This document shows, in pieces, positions 48,233 to 61,070 of a DNA stretch of 64,000 nt. The position numbers were made by a program, and so were the translations under genes. The stretch is taken from positions 18,226,370 to 18,290,369 of the forward strand of contig NC_045140.1 of NCBI RefSeq assembly GCF_008831285.2, in the 5' to 3' direction. The stretch's first letter is position 1; each line of letters begins with the position of its first letter. Origin of the DNA: Nymphaea colorata. Taxonomy: Eukaryota > Streptophyta > Magnoliopsida > Nymphaeales > Nymphaeaceae. Under the pieces are notes generated by a model. It searched no databases. It saw only the letters and a program-made list of their open reading frames with translations, and had not been told where the DNA came from.

Positions 48233-51200
48233 GGTGGCTGAGTTTCATTTGCCGTTGTCGGAACATCCTCACAGAGCTGCCATGTTCTTTGCGACTTGAA
48301 GTTTTAGGTCCGGCCACAGCGGAAAGTTGATCAGTGTGGTCTATTTTCTCTTGAAAATTTAGCCCTAGTGCACACTTCGACCAATTTCTTATGGTGATGC
48401 AATTCTAGTTAGAAAAATTCACCTTGGGGATGTTGATTGCACCTAAGAAACATGGTAAAAATAAATCAGCATACAAGGTTCAGCTCAGTGTAGTGTTTCT
48501 GATCGGAGGATCGCTTCCTGTTTTCAGTTTCAATGTGTGGGGGAAAATAGAAGAACAAAAGGAACAAGAGTTTTCTCCATCTGTACTTCTGTAATATCTG
48601 TCAATATTTTTTTTCTTCTCTGTTGTAAATATATCAGAGATGATTGTATGGAAGGGAAGTTGAATCTCCGTTCCATAAGTTGGTAATCCTGTTCTTCACA
48701 GAACAGTTGAGATTTTTAAAAGACTCTTTCAAATTGTATGGATTCATTTGTGTGCATCTTTTTTCTGATTTGTGGTTTATTTGCTTCAGATGACTCCGAA
48801 TTCTACTACTGATTGTGTGAATCTGTTTCCTGTTTTCTTTACTAAGGAAAATTTAAAGTTAGTGCTGCTGCAGATGCTCTCCTCTATTGCTCTCCTCTAT
48901 CACGACAATGAGTACTTGAGCCTTAAGAATCACAACTTTTTGCAATATATTATCTACCACCATGAAGCATTGTCACGAAATTTTTTTTAATAAGTTTTCT
49001 TTTTTAATCTTTTAAATCGGCCAATTTGCCGTATCGGCACGGTTCATGAATATGGAATTTAATAAACTGGCCATGAACTATGAAATAAAAAGCAGATCAA
49101 TGGATCCTGAAAATTCATCTTAAAGTTCGTGTTCGTGCTAAAATTGAATCAAGCCAACACTATCACGTGTCTGTTTAAATTCGTGTTTTCCGTTCGTGAT
49201 TCACCAGACGCTTTTAATAATTAGAATTTATAAAGTAGCAACACTAAAAACAATTAACGGTCACAACATCATCACTGATAACTGATGCTTTTTTTTTTTT
49301 CTTCTGCAAACAATTTCACTTATCAATTGAAAATATTAAAAAGATTCTTGCAGCTGCCAGCTTGTTAGGATTGTAGCCACAGATGGCGTTATTGGTCGAG
49401 ATTTTTGTAAAAATCATAAAGAGACAAATATCCTTATCCAATGATCTTTAATATCCAGAAAAGGGGAATTCTCAAAATCAGAATATACGAATCAAACAAC
49501 AGCACGGCATATGGAAGGCAACTAAAACTTGGAAATTTATTATTATGATTATTATTTGCAAAATTTACGTGAAAAAGAAAAGCGATATTTTCAGAAGAAA
49601 TAAGAATAATTATGACTGCTGGGGACTACTCGTGGGACTCCTATCTGTCACCTGCTGAGATTGTGCGATCTGCCATTAATGGCGGCACCATGTTAGGCCC
49701 ATTATAACGTGTGAATGCAAACGGAATCAACGTACCATTTAGCTTGGAAGAAAGAAGAAGTAGTGTCTGTCACCATTTAAAGTATCATGCTAAAACATGA
49801 CAATGACCACGATAAAGAAAATTTATTAATCCAAAGACGAATATTAGACTGTGGAACATAAATTTCAGTTCCCTGTAACTGGTCTTATTTCAATATGGAT
49901 CTAAATAAAATACACTTTCCAGATCTGGATCTGAATACCTTCCGGAAGTTCCTTCTCTTTTTCCCCTCATTGCTAAGTTGGTATCCGCTCCTGAGCTCCT
50001 TCTCATGCTGGTATGGAATTTATTTAAGACTTGGGCGCTATATAGGAAAGGGTTTGCTGAATGCATGCCTGCTTTGATTGGATGTGGAGCATAGGCATTA
50101 ATGAGTTCATAGTTGGCATCGACAATGTTAATTGTTTATAAGGTACATTGCTTGCCCCTGCAGAACGGCTGCCATATCCAGCCATTAATGTTAGTCAATG
50201 AAGTTTCTGATGTAGTTGTATATGTCTTCCATTTTCTTAAAACATTGTAATTTTAACGAGAAATTACAATGGATAATGACATGAATGCAAATTATTCAAA
50301 ACTAAAATGATGTATTTGGGATATATTACGTAATAACACTCTCATAAGGATTTCAGCATACAAACTACTAGGCCATTTTAATTCTATGACTGTTGAATGT
50401 TCATATAAATGTGCAAGGTAATCGGACTTCTCAAAATCATCAAAACCTCTTGTTCTTCCCACCTTCCCGTTTACACTTTTCAAATTTTGACCATCTTTAG
50501 AATAAGTTATAAAACATGGTTTTAAATATTTACATACTGACAGAACTCTGGTTTTAAATATACATACCGAATTCAGAAATAATAAAACACACTTTGACTG
50601 AGTTATTATTTTATTTCGACCGTACTTGTATGTTCAAGTTGCCAGTGTTGTACCACTGGATTTGATGAATCGGACAATTCATTGGTTCAGCTGAATTGGT
50701 TGTGAATATGCTTGAAAATAGTGAAAAATTAAACACATAAAAGTTGACGTGATGCACTCTTGAATCTACCACTGAATTGAATCAGTTTGCCACTGATTTA
50801 TAAAAATCTGCCAATTTTGATAACTCCGCGTTTTAGTATGCATAAGCAACTATAGGACAACCCCAGATCTGATGATCTGATAGATCCAGATTTCGCCACC
50901 CTTTATTGAGACACCAATATCAAATTTTGCAGGTATACATGTTTTTTGTACCCAGAAACAATCTCTAATATGATTTAGGTATAACTAGTTTGATACCCAT
51001 GAGATTTATCCGACCAAACCCTGGCATCAACGGTGAAAAAGAAATGTTACGCATACTTTTGATGGGATTGTTAGTGTAAAGGCCAGATGCAAATGTTTTT
51101 TGAGTGGTCCAAGACACAGGCATGAATCTCGCGCGCGAGACAAGTGGATACTAGGTGAAAAAGAATCGTGAAACATATAACTGATAACATTACCTGAGTG

Positions 51201-51336
51201 TGTATTGGATGCTTAAATTTTAAACTTAACAAGCTGTCCGATTTTGAGTACGCTAATAAAGGCCACTTCCTCCGGTTGTCCTTGCACCTTTGTAATGCTA
51301 AACCATGCTTGACAGATGCCAAACCAAGATTCCTCG
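48233..51336. other. formin 3' UTR and AT-rich intergenic DNA
   Basis: The first 400-500 bp are the likely 3' UTR of the formin (AT-rich, TGTAAATATA near 48623). The rest shows no supportable gene. Confidence 0.5.
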
Positions 51337-53091
51337 TTAAAGTTCTGTAATCTTCGGTCGCTTTCTCTTTTTGTCTGACCTCTCAGATTCATCCTCTGAC
51401 AATGGTGACTCAGATAAAGCAGGATGGCCTACGATTTCATCATCATCGCTGTCATCCGTATCGGAGGGGCTAACTGGCTCAGAAAGGGCCATTTGCGCAC
51501 CTGCCACAGCAGATTCAGCAGCTGCAACAGCTTCAGGTGTGTAAAGATCAACTATTCCTAGACGCAAATCCTGCAAAGTCGTTGACAATCATTACGTGAC
51601 AAAGATGCATCTCCATATATCAATGTAACGGGGAAAAGGTAAAAAGAGACTACCATTTCAATGTACTGCTCCTCATTTCCAGTTAGTGCTTCGATATCAA
51701 ATGCTTCCAGAGGTTTTTCCTGCACAAAGCACCTTTTTGTTCACAAGAAGGTATAGAAAGAGATTAAGTTGAGACTATATTGCCGACTTCAAACCTTAGC
51801 TTCACGCATTAGTTTTTCATTTGCTTCTGCCATTACTCCCAAAAAGTTCTTCACTCTTCCCAGAACTGTAAAATGGTTTCATGACCAATTCAGTTCATTC
51901 ATGAAATAATTTTACTTTTCTAAATGAAATGGAAAGAAAAAAAAAAAGATACTGAATTCAGCCAAGCAAATATAACCACACATCTAATGCAACTCATGAT
52001 GTCAAGTAAATTCATTGTTACACACTTTCCAGTCCGACTACTTGCTGATGTTTCATCTCAGCTTTGTACCCACACTTTTGTGTGTCTTCCAGAAGTGACT
52101 TCACACACACAGATGGACCTTGGAGGTGGTGGTCTCTGTTGTGGAGGGGGTGAGCTCATTTCCTGGGACTTTGGCACAGTGGGTTGTTTAAGCTGAAACA
52201 GGTTCCTCCTCTGCTTTCTCAGGAGCCCTTTTTGAACAACCGGAAATTGATGGAGGTGTTACTGGTGGCTGCGGGTAATTCCCAGGAGGTGGTTCTCAGA
52301 TCTAACAGTGTTCATTGGAAGGGGTGGCTCCAATGTAAAATTGACGATTCCTGTTCAGGGCATGGCTTGGAGTCCATTTTTAGGGGAATTAGCAGGATGG
52401 TGATCAGTAATCATCTCTGCCCCCTGCAGAGTTCATTGATCTGTTTGTTTAGCAGAGTTACCTAGGGATGTGGTTGGGTTATGTTTTTGGTTGAGTTTTC
52501 TGTTGACTGTTGTCAGTCTTTTATTCTTTCAATACCTTCTTGATTCATATTGAATAAATCGAAGTAACTCCCCCAGCAGGTTCCATGAAAAAATGCACAC
52601 CCTCCGAACAAATTTGTGTGCTTTTCCATGTCCTCCTGGTAGAATGGTCAATTTTGACTAAGAATTTAGAGAGAAGATCCCTCCTCCCTTCCACTGGCAA
52701 AATGAAGACTTAAGTTAAAATTGAAAATGATACAAGTTGGACAAGGTTCTAAAAGGACTAGTAGGGACTAGGGACTAATCGGTTCAAGACAATCCAAGTT
52801 AACATATATTTTTAAGTGTGTTCACATATGTACATATAACTGTATAAGTGTTTGTGTGTGTGAAGCGGGCTCAACCAGGACAGGTTTTTCCCCACCTGCT
52901 TTTCCTTTTTGTCCCCTTCTTTCGTATTTGTCTTCTCTCAAAACCACCCTGCCTTAAGATTGGTGGATTAAAAGGAACTTGAAATCCCCTCATTGAGAGA
53001 GAGAAAGAGAGACGAGAGGTAGTACAGTAGCCTAAGTGAGATATCTCAGCACACACACACACACAAACAAAGAACTCTCAAGCTGAAGCAT

Positions 53092-53126
<35 letters not shown>

Positions 53127-55167
53127 TATATACACATGAACACACACAGGCACTTCATATTAACAAGCTAACTCTGTGTATCTATGTGTACATATATACA
53201 TGCGCACACAAGACATACACACACACACAAAAAGAGAGAGAGGCTTCACAAAAGGAAAAAGGGAACTAACAAATGAACCTAAATAAAAAAACTTATTTGA
53301 TCAGTCAGCTGATCATGAACACCCAGCCAACTAGATGGTCATGGACTGGTTCGCCAACTAGTCACTAAGTTGACAACAAAGCTTAAGAGGAATCACTTTG
53401 TAGTTTATACCTAAATAACCCTTTTCAATTAGATCTGCAAAAATACTCATGCTTCAAAGTATCATGTTTTACCATAACATTTACCTTCTATATGTTTAAT
53501 TTTTCCTTCAATATTAGCACCACAAAAAATGTGATCTAACTTATTCACGAAAGTGACCATGTGAATCTTGAGACACCAACTGGAACTCCCATGGTGACTT
53601 CACAAAATTAAGGTCTCTATTATACGATGCAGCTGACTCACTAATTAGTTAATTGTGGTAAAATGGTGTAGCTACTTGGCTATGTCACACACAAACCTGA
53701 AAGGTCACTGCATGCATGTCAACACAGCTCGACATGGGTGCCACCATGCAGGTGCAGAACATGTGGACACAGCAAAATGATATTTAGTATTTTTTTTATC
53801 CATCTTGTTAATTTCTACTTAAAATTTATGTTCTATAAATAGAAAAGAAGAACATATGTATCTTGGTCTTTTGAAAGCTCATCAGCTTTGTAATTTTTTC
53901 GTGATAATATTCAGGGAGAAGACCTCCCAGCAGGCTTTGCATCGGAAAGCTTAACAGCTTTTCCAGATTGAGATATCAGAGTAGCAAAACGGCCAGATGC
54001 TCCGATTTCTACTAGAAATTCAGGAGGTGATATCTTAAACAAAACAGTATCAGCAGTTGGCACATCAAATTTGAAAATAGAAGAATATGTGTGGCTTATG
54101 TCAATAACATTCTCATCAAAGTCCGAAGACATGTTCACTGCATAAGTAGCATACCTTGGCTTGTGGGAACTGGTGTTGTCAAAGGCTTCTCACCACCATT
54201 CTTGTTAGGATGAAGATTTCCTTGTCTAGATGAAAGATCATTTTTGCATACGAGAAGCCTTGATTCTGATGGGAAAAGGAAACACAGTTTGTCTTAGATT
54301 TATGCAAGTTGGGTGATTCTATTGTTAATAGATCACCAGAGCTTGACAATACTTTTTCACAATTTTGGTCCTCAAATTCTCATGGTACATAACAAATCAA
54401 AAGCCACAACAAGTTGTCACAACCTATGGTGGAGGATCCTCGATGCTCCAAGCCCAGAAGCTCCTTGTTTGTCGAACCCATCTTCTGGGGACCAATCAAA
54501 GAGGAAATGAGTATAAGTAAAAATAAATATTTTATCTTCAAAGTATATGTTTGGTAGCCCTAACAGCAGTTATATTTCAATCTGAAAGATGCACAATGAG
54601 AACAACAGAATTAAGGGATTGGTGGAATATCTATTAAAGCAAAAAATTAGAAATTGAGAAAAAGCGATTGTCTTATTCTCAAAGTAGAAAGAAGTAATGT
54701 AAGATTTAACATTTTGATCTACAATGACGAGCCTTAAAACAAAAAGTAGACATATATACGATACACCACATGATTGCTTTTTACATGCAAAATTCAATGA
54801 AAAGATTTTCCTTTTCTTAATTATGCAAAACAACCACAGCACTAAGTGCAGTCTTCTCATTTGTGTTTTTCTATGGAAAACATTCCGCTCCAACCCTGCT
54901 AGGGAAGCCCCCATATTTTATTTTTGTTGAAGAGAATTAAAAAATTGCCAAAATTATGCTTATGGTGGGATCTACCCACCAAACACCAGGCAGAGATTCC
55001 CATATTAAAACCTACTCAGAGAAAGCAAGGGGCCATTAACAACATCATCAACTTTAGTTATGGGTGGCAACATTCTAATGTGAAAAGTTTATGAGGTCTC
55101 CAGAAAGAAAATAATTTATTTCACGGAGATCGAACTTACCTGATTCGAGAATGTCAATGGAACCCAT
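51337..55167 (-). CDS. NOPCHAP1 (C12orf45)-like protein, five exons
   Basis: Minus-strand exons are 55140-55167, 54155-54265, 51795-51865, 51654-51719 and 51337-51570 (28, 111, 71, 66 and 234 nt), total 169 aa; all junctions are GT-AG and in phase. Pieces in order: MGSIDILES, then SRLLVCKNDLSSRQG, TTPVPTSQVLGRVKNFLGVM, AEANEKLMREAK, EKPLEAFDIEALTGNEEQYI, EMDLRLGIVDLYTPEAVAAA, and an acidic Ser/Asp/Glu tail closing with a basic KKRKRPK. The order RLL..., V(L)..V..FL..MA.ANEKL..., F(N/D)IE...I.MD..L is that of human NOPCHAP1, which in animals helps assemble box C/D snoRNP core proteins with the R2TP chaperone; the plant role is inferred. Exon 1 rests on phase and a consensus CAG/GTAAGT donor, so the start is less certain than the rest. 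Intron 2 is 2.3 kb. Confidence 0.72.
51866..54154. other. intron 2 of the NOPCHAP1-like gene, with inserted low-complexity DNA
   Basis: Within this long intron lie a moderately GC-rich segment (52020-52500) open on the plus strand that may be transposon-derived, a (CT)n run (53093-53122) amid CA-rich patches, and a minus-strand ORF (53911-54138) discussed in the findings. No second gene is supported. Confidence 0.5.
53093..53122. repeat. (CT)n microsatellite
   Basis: Fifteen CT dinucleotides in a row, flanked by CA-rich sequence on both sides. Confidence 0.95.
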
Positions 55168-57598
55168 TCGAGGATTTCATCCATCAGGACTTAACTAAGT
55201 GATCATTAACTTCATCAATAACAAATGTGATTATCTCCAAAGTCCATTTTCGTCATGGCCACTTGATCAACTCAATAGTTTCTCCATGAACAACTGGCAT
55301 GGGGTCTAGAAAGATGGATGTGGTGGATAGCCACAAAGCTCTCTCTATCTGCTTTGAGTCTAATTCCTCATGGAAAATGTACCCTCCAAATCTCACCACA
55401 GGGTAGCATAAAACTCCTTAGAATGAGGAATAAATTTGTTATGAGAACAATTTTCCCTTTTCCAAATGGGACCTTATTTATCCATCATCCCTGGAAAATT
55501 TTAGATCAAGGAATTATTTACATCTTCTCAAAAGGCTGACATACCTCTCAAACCTGATCCCAATGAAATCTTAGACAGTCCTTGCAAACTTGCAACGAAG
55601 TTGTTCTCTTCATTAAACCTGTACCCTTTATATGAGGTTCTTCATTGCTTGTGTCCTTGATCTCATCTTCAATACACATTTTAATTCCTTTCCTTTCCCT
55701 CTACAGCAGCCCTTATTGTGAGAACCCTACTTTCCCTTTTGATCTTGTGATTAACATCTTAACCTCTAACTAGCCTTCCCCCTCCACCAACTTGGATTTT
55801 GCCTTTATCTCACTCTATTCCTTGGATGTCTTCCGCTACTATTACACTAAGTGGGTGCTTACCCTGCCTATCACATAAAATTTTTCCCTTTACTTTGTAG
55901 AAGATATCGTTTACTATGTTTTTGTCCCTTGTTTCTAGCTCCACCTCAAAGCTAGGGATGAAAATTAATTGAAAGGAACTTCAATACAGATTCTCCAAAA
56001 TTCAAGACGTAACATGGATATTGTGATAGTATCCACTTCCAAACAATGTTGTTAAATGTGATGAGGCCAGGTAAAGCGAAGCCTTGAACTTGAGCTTGTA
56101 AAGCAAGGTGAAGTGAGGTAAAGCGAAGTGAAGCGTAAGTGTAACCAATAAAATTGTGAAGTATATGACATCCATAAACTAATTTTTCCAGGTGAGCGAG
56201 AGGGTTATCCTACTGCCCAGGCAAGAGCCGCAGCACCCCCTCCTTCCCCTTGCCCCAGGGTTGAAAGTTGCAATAGTACCAGGCAATCAAATCGTTGTGC
56301 ACTTCAACTTGCACGTAGGACCCAGTCCCCTTACGGTATAAGGAAAATAGCCAGGTTTCAAACTGGAGACGTGCAGTCAACATGCCCCCCAAGCCCACCC
56401 ATTTATGCTATGCCCCTCTGGGCATCTATAAATAATGTTTCAAATGAAAAACAATAATTAAAATAACTAGAGAGACCTAATCCTGATGTTAGAAAGTGAA
56501 CTCCCACAATTTGGTCATTCGGTTCTAAAAATTAACAATTAATATCTAACAAATAGATTGATAAGAATCAAGACAAATTTTAGTCAATAGGTGGCATATC
56601 CTAGAAAATGTGCCAGCCCCTTTTGAAACTCAATTTTGTCTTATATGCTATAAAATAAAAGAATGCAACGAACTAATCCTATGCTAAAATGATCATGCAA
56701 TGTTTCACCTAAATGGAATGCATGACCAAAAACTATCGATTCTAGTCATCATTTTACATTTAGGACGGACCATCTGGTCACCAAACTTACCCACTTGCTT
56801 GCAGTAACTCAAACAACAAACGATGATTCATATGGTTTTCTTTGATATGATAGGGAAATTCTAGAGGAGAGATGAGAACTGCTTGCAGTCCCTAAACCAA
56901 ATAAACATTTGTTAAAATATTTTTCTACGAAGAAAATCTCAAAAACTAAGCATTCAGGATTCGAGGTTTGTATAATGGCAAGATCACCACTTAATTCGCA
57001 AAAGCCGCAACTAAATAACCAGTTTCTCATTTCAAAGCCAAGATTTTAGTTGAATCAACAAATAAAATCTGAAACCACAAGCGAAATACATCAAAATCAG
57101 AAGCGACAAAAGCTTCAGACGACTGAAATCACCCATTCTAGTAACACCGACCAGAAAACTAAACAAAAACAAGCACCCCACCGGCAAATTACCTCAGTGA
57201 ACAAACCAAACTACCAACTCACTGAAAAATACCACCATTCTGAACATCAGCAGAAGCCATGGAGAGTAATAAACAACAGAGAATGCATCGGGTTCTCCTC
57301 TGAAATAAGCTCGGGCACCCGACGGTGCGTCTGTTTTTCACCACCGAGGCGATGGCCTGACCCTCCACCGCCAGGGCAGGCCCGACCAATTAAGGCCACT
57401 GTAGAGGCTGGCCGTGCAGCGCAGGCGAGGGCTGCCAGCCGGCCCTCGTTACAGCACAGAGAGAAGGATGGAAGGACAGCAAGCTGGCGGCCCTCATTTA
57501 GAAATTAGAACAGAGAAAGAGATAGTGAGAGAGAAAATGGTTGCCGAACAGTCAGACATTGCGGGCCGGCAGCCTTAAACCGATAGATATAGAGGAGG

Positions 57599-57645
<47 letters not shown>

Positions 57646-57657
57646 AAGATAACTCAC
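55168..57657. other. probable 5' intron / upstream DNA of the NOPCHAP1-like gene
   Basis: No coding exon recognised. If the first exon near 57.7 kb is right, this is mostly an intron in the 5' UTR. It contains short repeats of the aaagcgaagtg type near 56070-56130, and a long GA microsatellite close to the presumed donor. Confidence 0.4.
57603..57640. repeat. (AG)19 microsatellite
   Basis: Nineteen AG dinucleotides. On the minus strand this is a CT run about 18 bp after the presumed first-exon donor. Confidence 0.95.
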
Positions 57658-57805
57658 CGGCGCTCGCCGGCGAGAGTGAAAGCCGTCACCGCGAATAGAG
57701 AGAGGGGCGCCGGCGCCGAAGTTCGTGAAGAGAGAGCGACCTGCGTCCGTCAGAGAGACTCAGAGAGAGGAAGGGAGGGCGGCCGTTTTTGCGCTCGTCG
57801 GAGCC
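57658..57805 (-). other. predicted non-coding first exon (5' UTR) of the NOPCHAP1-like gene
   Basis: On the minus strand a TATAAAA (57832-57838) precedes a C/T-rich, ATG-free segment ending at a good donor (GCGCCG/GTGAGT, exon end 57658). This is the usual look of a plant 5' UTR exon. The next gene downstream on this strand starts coding at 55167, so I link the two by inference; a spliced transcript would be needed to prove it. Confidence 0.45.
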
Positions 57806-57831
57806 TGGAAACGGTCGAGACACCAAAAGGG

Positions 57832-57838
57832 TTTTATA
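57832..57838 (-). promoter_or_regulatory. TATA box for the minus-strand transcript
   Basis: TATAAAA on the minus strand, followed about 30 bp on by GC-rich leader-like sequence. Confidence 0.5.
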
Positions 57839-58435
57839 CTTGGAAAACCCCTTTCTTTATCGGGTGAAATGTTAAAAAAGTGTGTTTACAAAGTTTTAAA
57901 TTTGATTAACATCCCGTTCATTAATACTAATGACTTTAGCATGTTGAACCGAGTGAAGAACCGGGTCAGCCCAAGACAAGAGGCACAGAGGAAAGTGAGA
58001 AACCATGTTGGTCGAAAACGAATTTTGTTGGTCTTCTTTACCACCGATTCTAGAACCTAGGAATTCTGATGGATTGAATTTATTCGATTGCATTTGCAGA
58101 CGTGAATCAAAAATTCATTTATTTAGATTCTGTAAATAAATCTAGATTCAATTACTAATCTAATTTGTATATATCTGGTCCACAGTTTCAAATTTCAGTC
58201 TAAATTTGAGTCTTTATTCGATTTCGATCCAATAAAAAAAAAAAAAAACTGACTAGATCATACATTCATGTTGGATCTTATGGTTGTCCTCTCCAATCCG
58301 AATCTAATTACACTTGAACTCAGGAAAGACTGAAAGTACGACAGAATCTGAAGTTTAGATCCCCAGAACCTCTTGACCGTGTCTGGTTATAAATCCGGAT
58401 CGGATCTGCTCAGACTCGATCCGTTTGCTTCCGTT

Positions 58436-58442
58436 TATATAA
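58436..58442 (+). promoter_or_regulatory. TATA box of the mannosidase gene
   Basis: TATATAA about 120 bp upstream of the ATG at 58559, about 600 bp from the opposing minus-strand TATA box. Confidence 0.55.
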
Positions 58443-58558
58443 CTTCGTCATCCCAAATTTGGACATCATGAGAAGAGCCTTCCCGACTGACTCGGCAAAG
58501 GGGACAGTGACCTCATGAATTGAAAGCTCACTCTCTCTCTCTCGGTCGACCGATCGAG

Positions 58559-61026
58559 ATGGCGGGGAGGCGAGGCGCACAGATCCTTCCCTACTCCAAG
58601 CTCAAATCGAAGCCGAACAAGCGAAGAAGGAACAGGCTGAGTGATCTGCTTCTGACCAACGTCTTCTCGCTCGGGCTTTTCATTTCCCTCATCTTCTTTC
58701 TTGGTGTGGTCGTTAAATATGGAATACCGAATCCCCTCTCCTCGAAATCTGGAAATTCTTCCTACCCGTCTCCTTACAGAACCAAAAGACTGTTCTCTTG
58801 GAGACCATTCTCCTCGAATCACACTAATTCGCCCGTGGACATCACCACGAAGGGTCTCTATGACAAGATTGAGTTTCTCGATGTGGATGGAGGGCCATGG
58901 AAGCAAGGGTGGGTGGTTAAGTATAAGGGAGACGAATGGGATCGCGAAACATTGAAGATCTTCGTCGTGCCACACTCGCATAATGATCCCGGCTGGAAGC
59001 TAACAGTGGAAGAATACTATCTGCAACAGTCTCGCCATATTTTGGATACCATTGTGGAGACTCTCTCAAAGGTAACAGCAAAAAGACGTGCGGCGTTCGT
59101 ATGTTCACATTCTTGGTGGGGGTCTGAATTGATTTCGTTGATGGACTGAGTGGCGGTAGAGCTGATCAGTTAGTCATGCGATTCCTGACTTGTTGCTGTT
59201 TTTTCTGTTGATCTGTTTGTGGGCAGCTTAATTTTTTATGGTTTTTTTATCCCTCTTTTTGGTTTCTTTTTGACATTGTTAGACCATCATTTAAAGGTGG
59301 TTACGTTTCTATAAGTATGCTTTAGTTGCGCCTGTGCTGTTTTGATTATTGGAGTCTCTGTATTCTCTGTTGCTGCCATCGGTTTTTGGCCTTTGCATTG
59401 GGAATTCTTTAGAACCAAATGGTGGTTCCTCACTGAAACTGGCAATGGCAGGATACTCGGCGAAAATTCATATGGGAAGAGATGTCATACCTGCAGCGGT
59501 GGTGGAGGGATGCTTCCGACTCAAAGAAACAAGATCTTATCAGTTTAGTAAAGAATGGGCAGTTGGAGATCGTTGGAGGTGGATGGGTGATGAATGATGA
59601 GGTAACTTTCTGAAAAGTTGAACGCTTTTATATCTTCATTGTGTTTGTTTCATAGATCTGATTTGACTTGTAGGAGAACGGAAGTATAAGAGGTTTGGCT
59701 GTGTAATGAGTGTCACATCTTATGATGTTTTCCCCCCTTTTTGGGCTTAGCCTTTGTGTCTTTCAGCTTAAAATCACTATTTGTTATATTATCTTTCAGT
59801 TCAAGAACAAGTAATGCTAACATCAGAAACTTAACATTTTGTGATTGCAGGCGAACTCACACTACTTTGCTATTATAGAGCAGGTACGTTTAGTAGATAA
59901 AACCCTTCTGATGTAGTCAATCATGATAACTGTAGTTTGCTGTCTATTTCAATTGAAGACTACTTAATCGGGAAATTAGGACCGCTAACCACGAATGGTT
60001 CCCTTGGACATTGAACCTGCCAGTTTTCTCAGCTTTTTGTTTTTGTTATTCTAGTCTATATTGCAGCATTGGATATCTTCATGTCATGGTAATAGGAAAA
60101 AAAAATCACTTAGTTATGCAATATAACCTTTAAATATCTGGTTTTAGAAAACATGTAGATCATGACATTACCATTTGATGGTTTCAGACTTTCAAATATC
60201 TGCTTAATGTTATCTCCATGTTTGGCTGTATGTTTGGATGTCCTACTTCTATTTTAGCTCTTAGGGTTCTTGGAGTATGTGTACTGTCTCATTTGCACAA
60301 GCTTCTGTGTTTGTGCTACATAGTACATAAGATTTCTGAGCTGCATTCGTTAGTTTAAACTAGGTTAACTTAATCCGAATTCCGATGGTGGTGTTCGTTA
60401 CTTAGAAACTTCCCTTTAACCCAATTATCCTTATGCTGTTTTTCTTGTGGAAGGGTAATTCTCATTTAAAATCATGGCCTAAGCTGTGAAATTGGTTTGT
60501 CTTATTGAACTTAACTTTGAGAACTTTTTCCAATCAATTTTCTCTTTTCTTATACCTAAGCTATCTCAATCAGAAGGTTAAATCCTGGAGAAGTATAGGT
60601 GTTGACTCCGTAGTTGTAATGTGGAGGAGAGTGGCAGCAGAAGTGGAGTATGGAGAGGTTACACCGCCAATTAGCAGGCAGGCTACAGTGTAATAAAATG
60701 GTATGGACTATGGAGAGGTACACAAGGAGATCTATAAAGAACCCACACATGGCAATAGGTTCACAAGAACCTATCATACAAAGCGACAACACACACAAAG
60801 CTCACAACAAACAAAAACGCTCACAAAACAGATCTGAAGAAAATATTTCATCAACTCATATAAAACAGGCATGATAAGCCTTACACAAGAGAGTGGTTAA
60901 AGTTGAACCTCAGTTTACACATCCAAGAGAAAGAGGAGCTAGCAAACATCTAACTCAGTTCAACCTTTTGCTGGCTGAACAGAAAAGAAAAATGAAAAAA
61001 CCAACGAGTACAAAATTTTAAAAAGA

Positions 61027-61070
<44 letters not shown>

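Noticed and set aside
52184-52465. 93-codon plus-strand ORF inside NOPCHAP1-like intron 2
   Set aside because: Possibly transposon-derived, but no RT, RNase H or zinc-knuckle motif was found; left as part of the intron description.
37889-61070. Repeated short motifs considered as CRISPR-like arrays
   Set aside because: All are simple dinucleotide or coding repeats without unique spacers; the genome is a plant nucleus.
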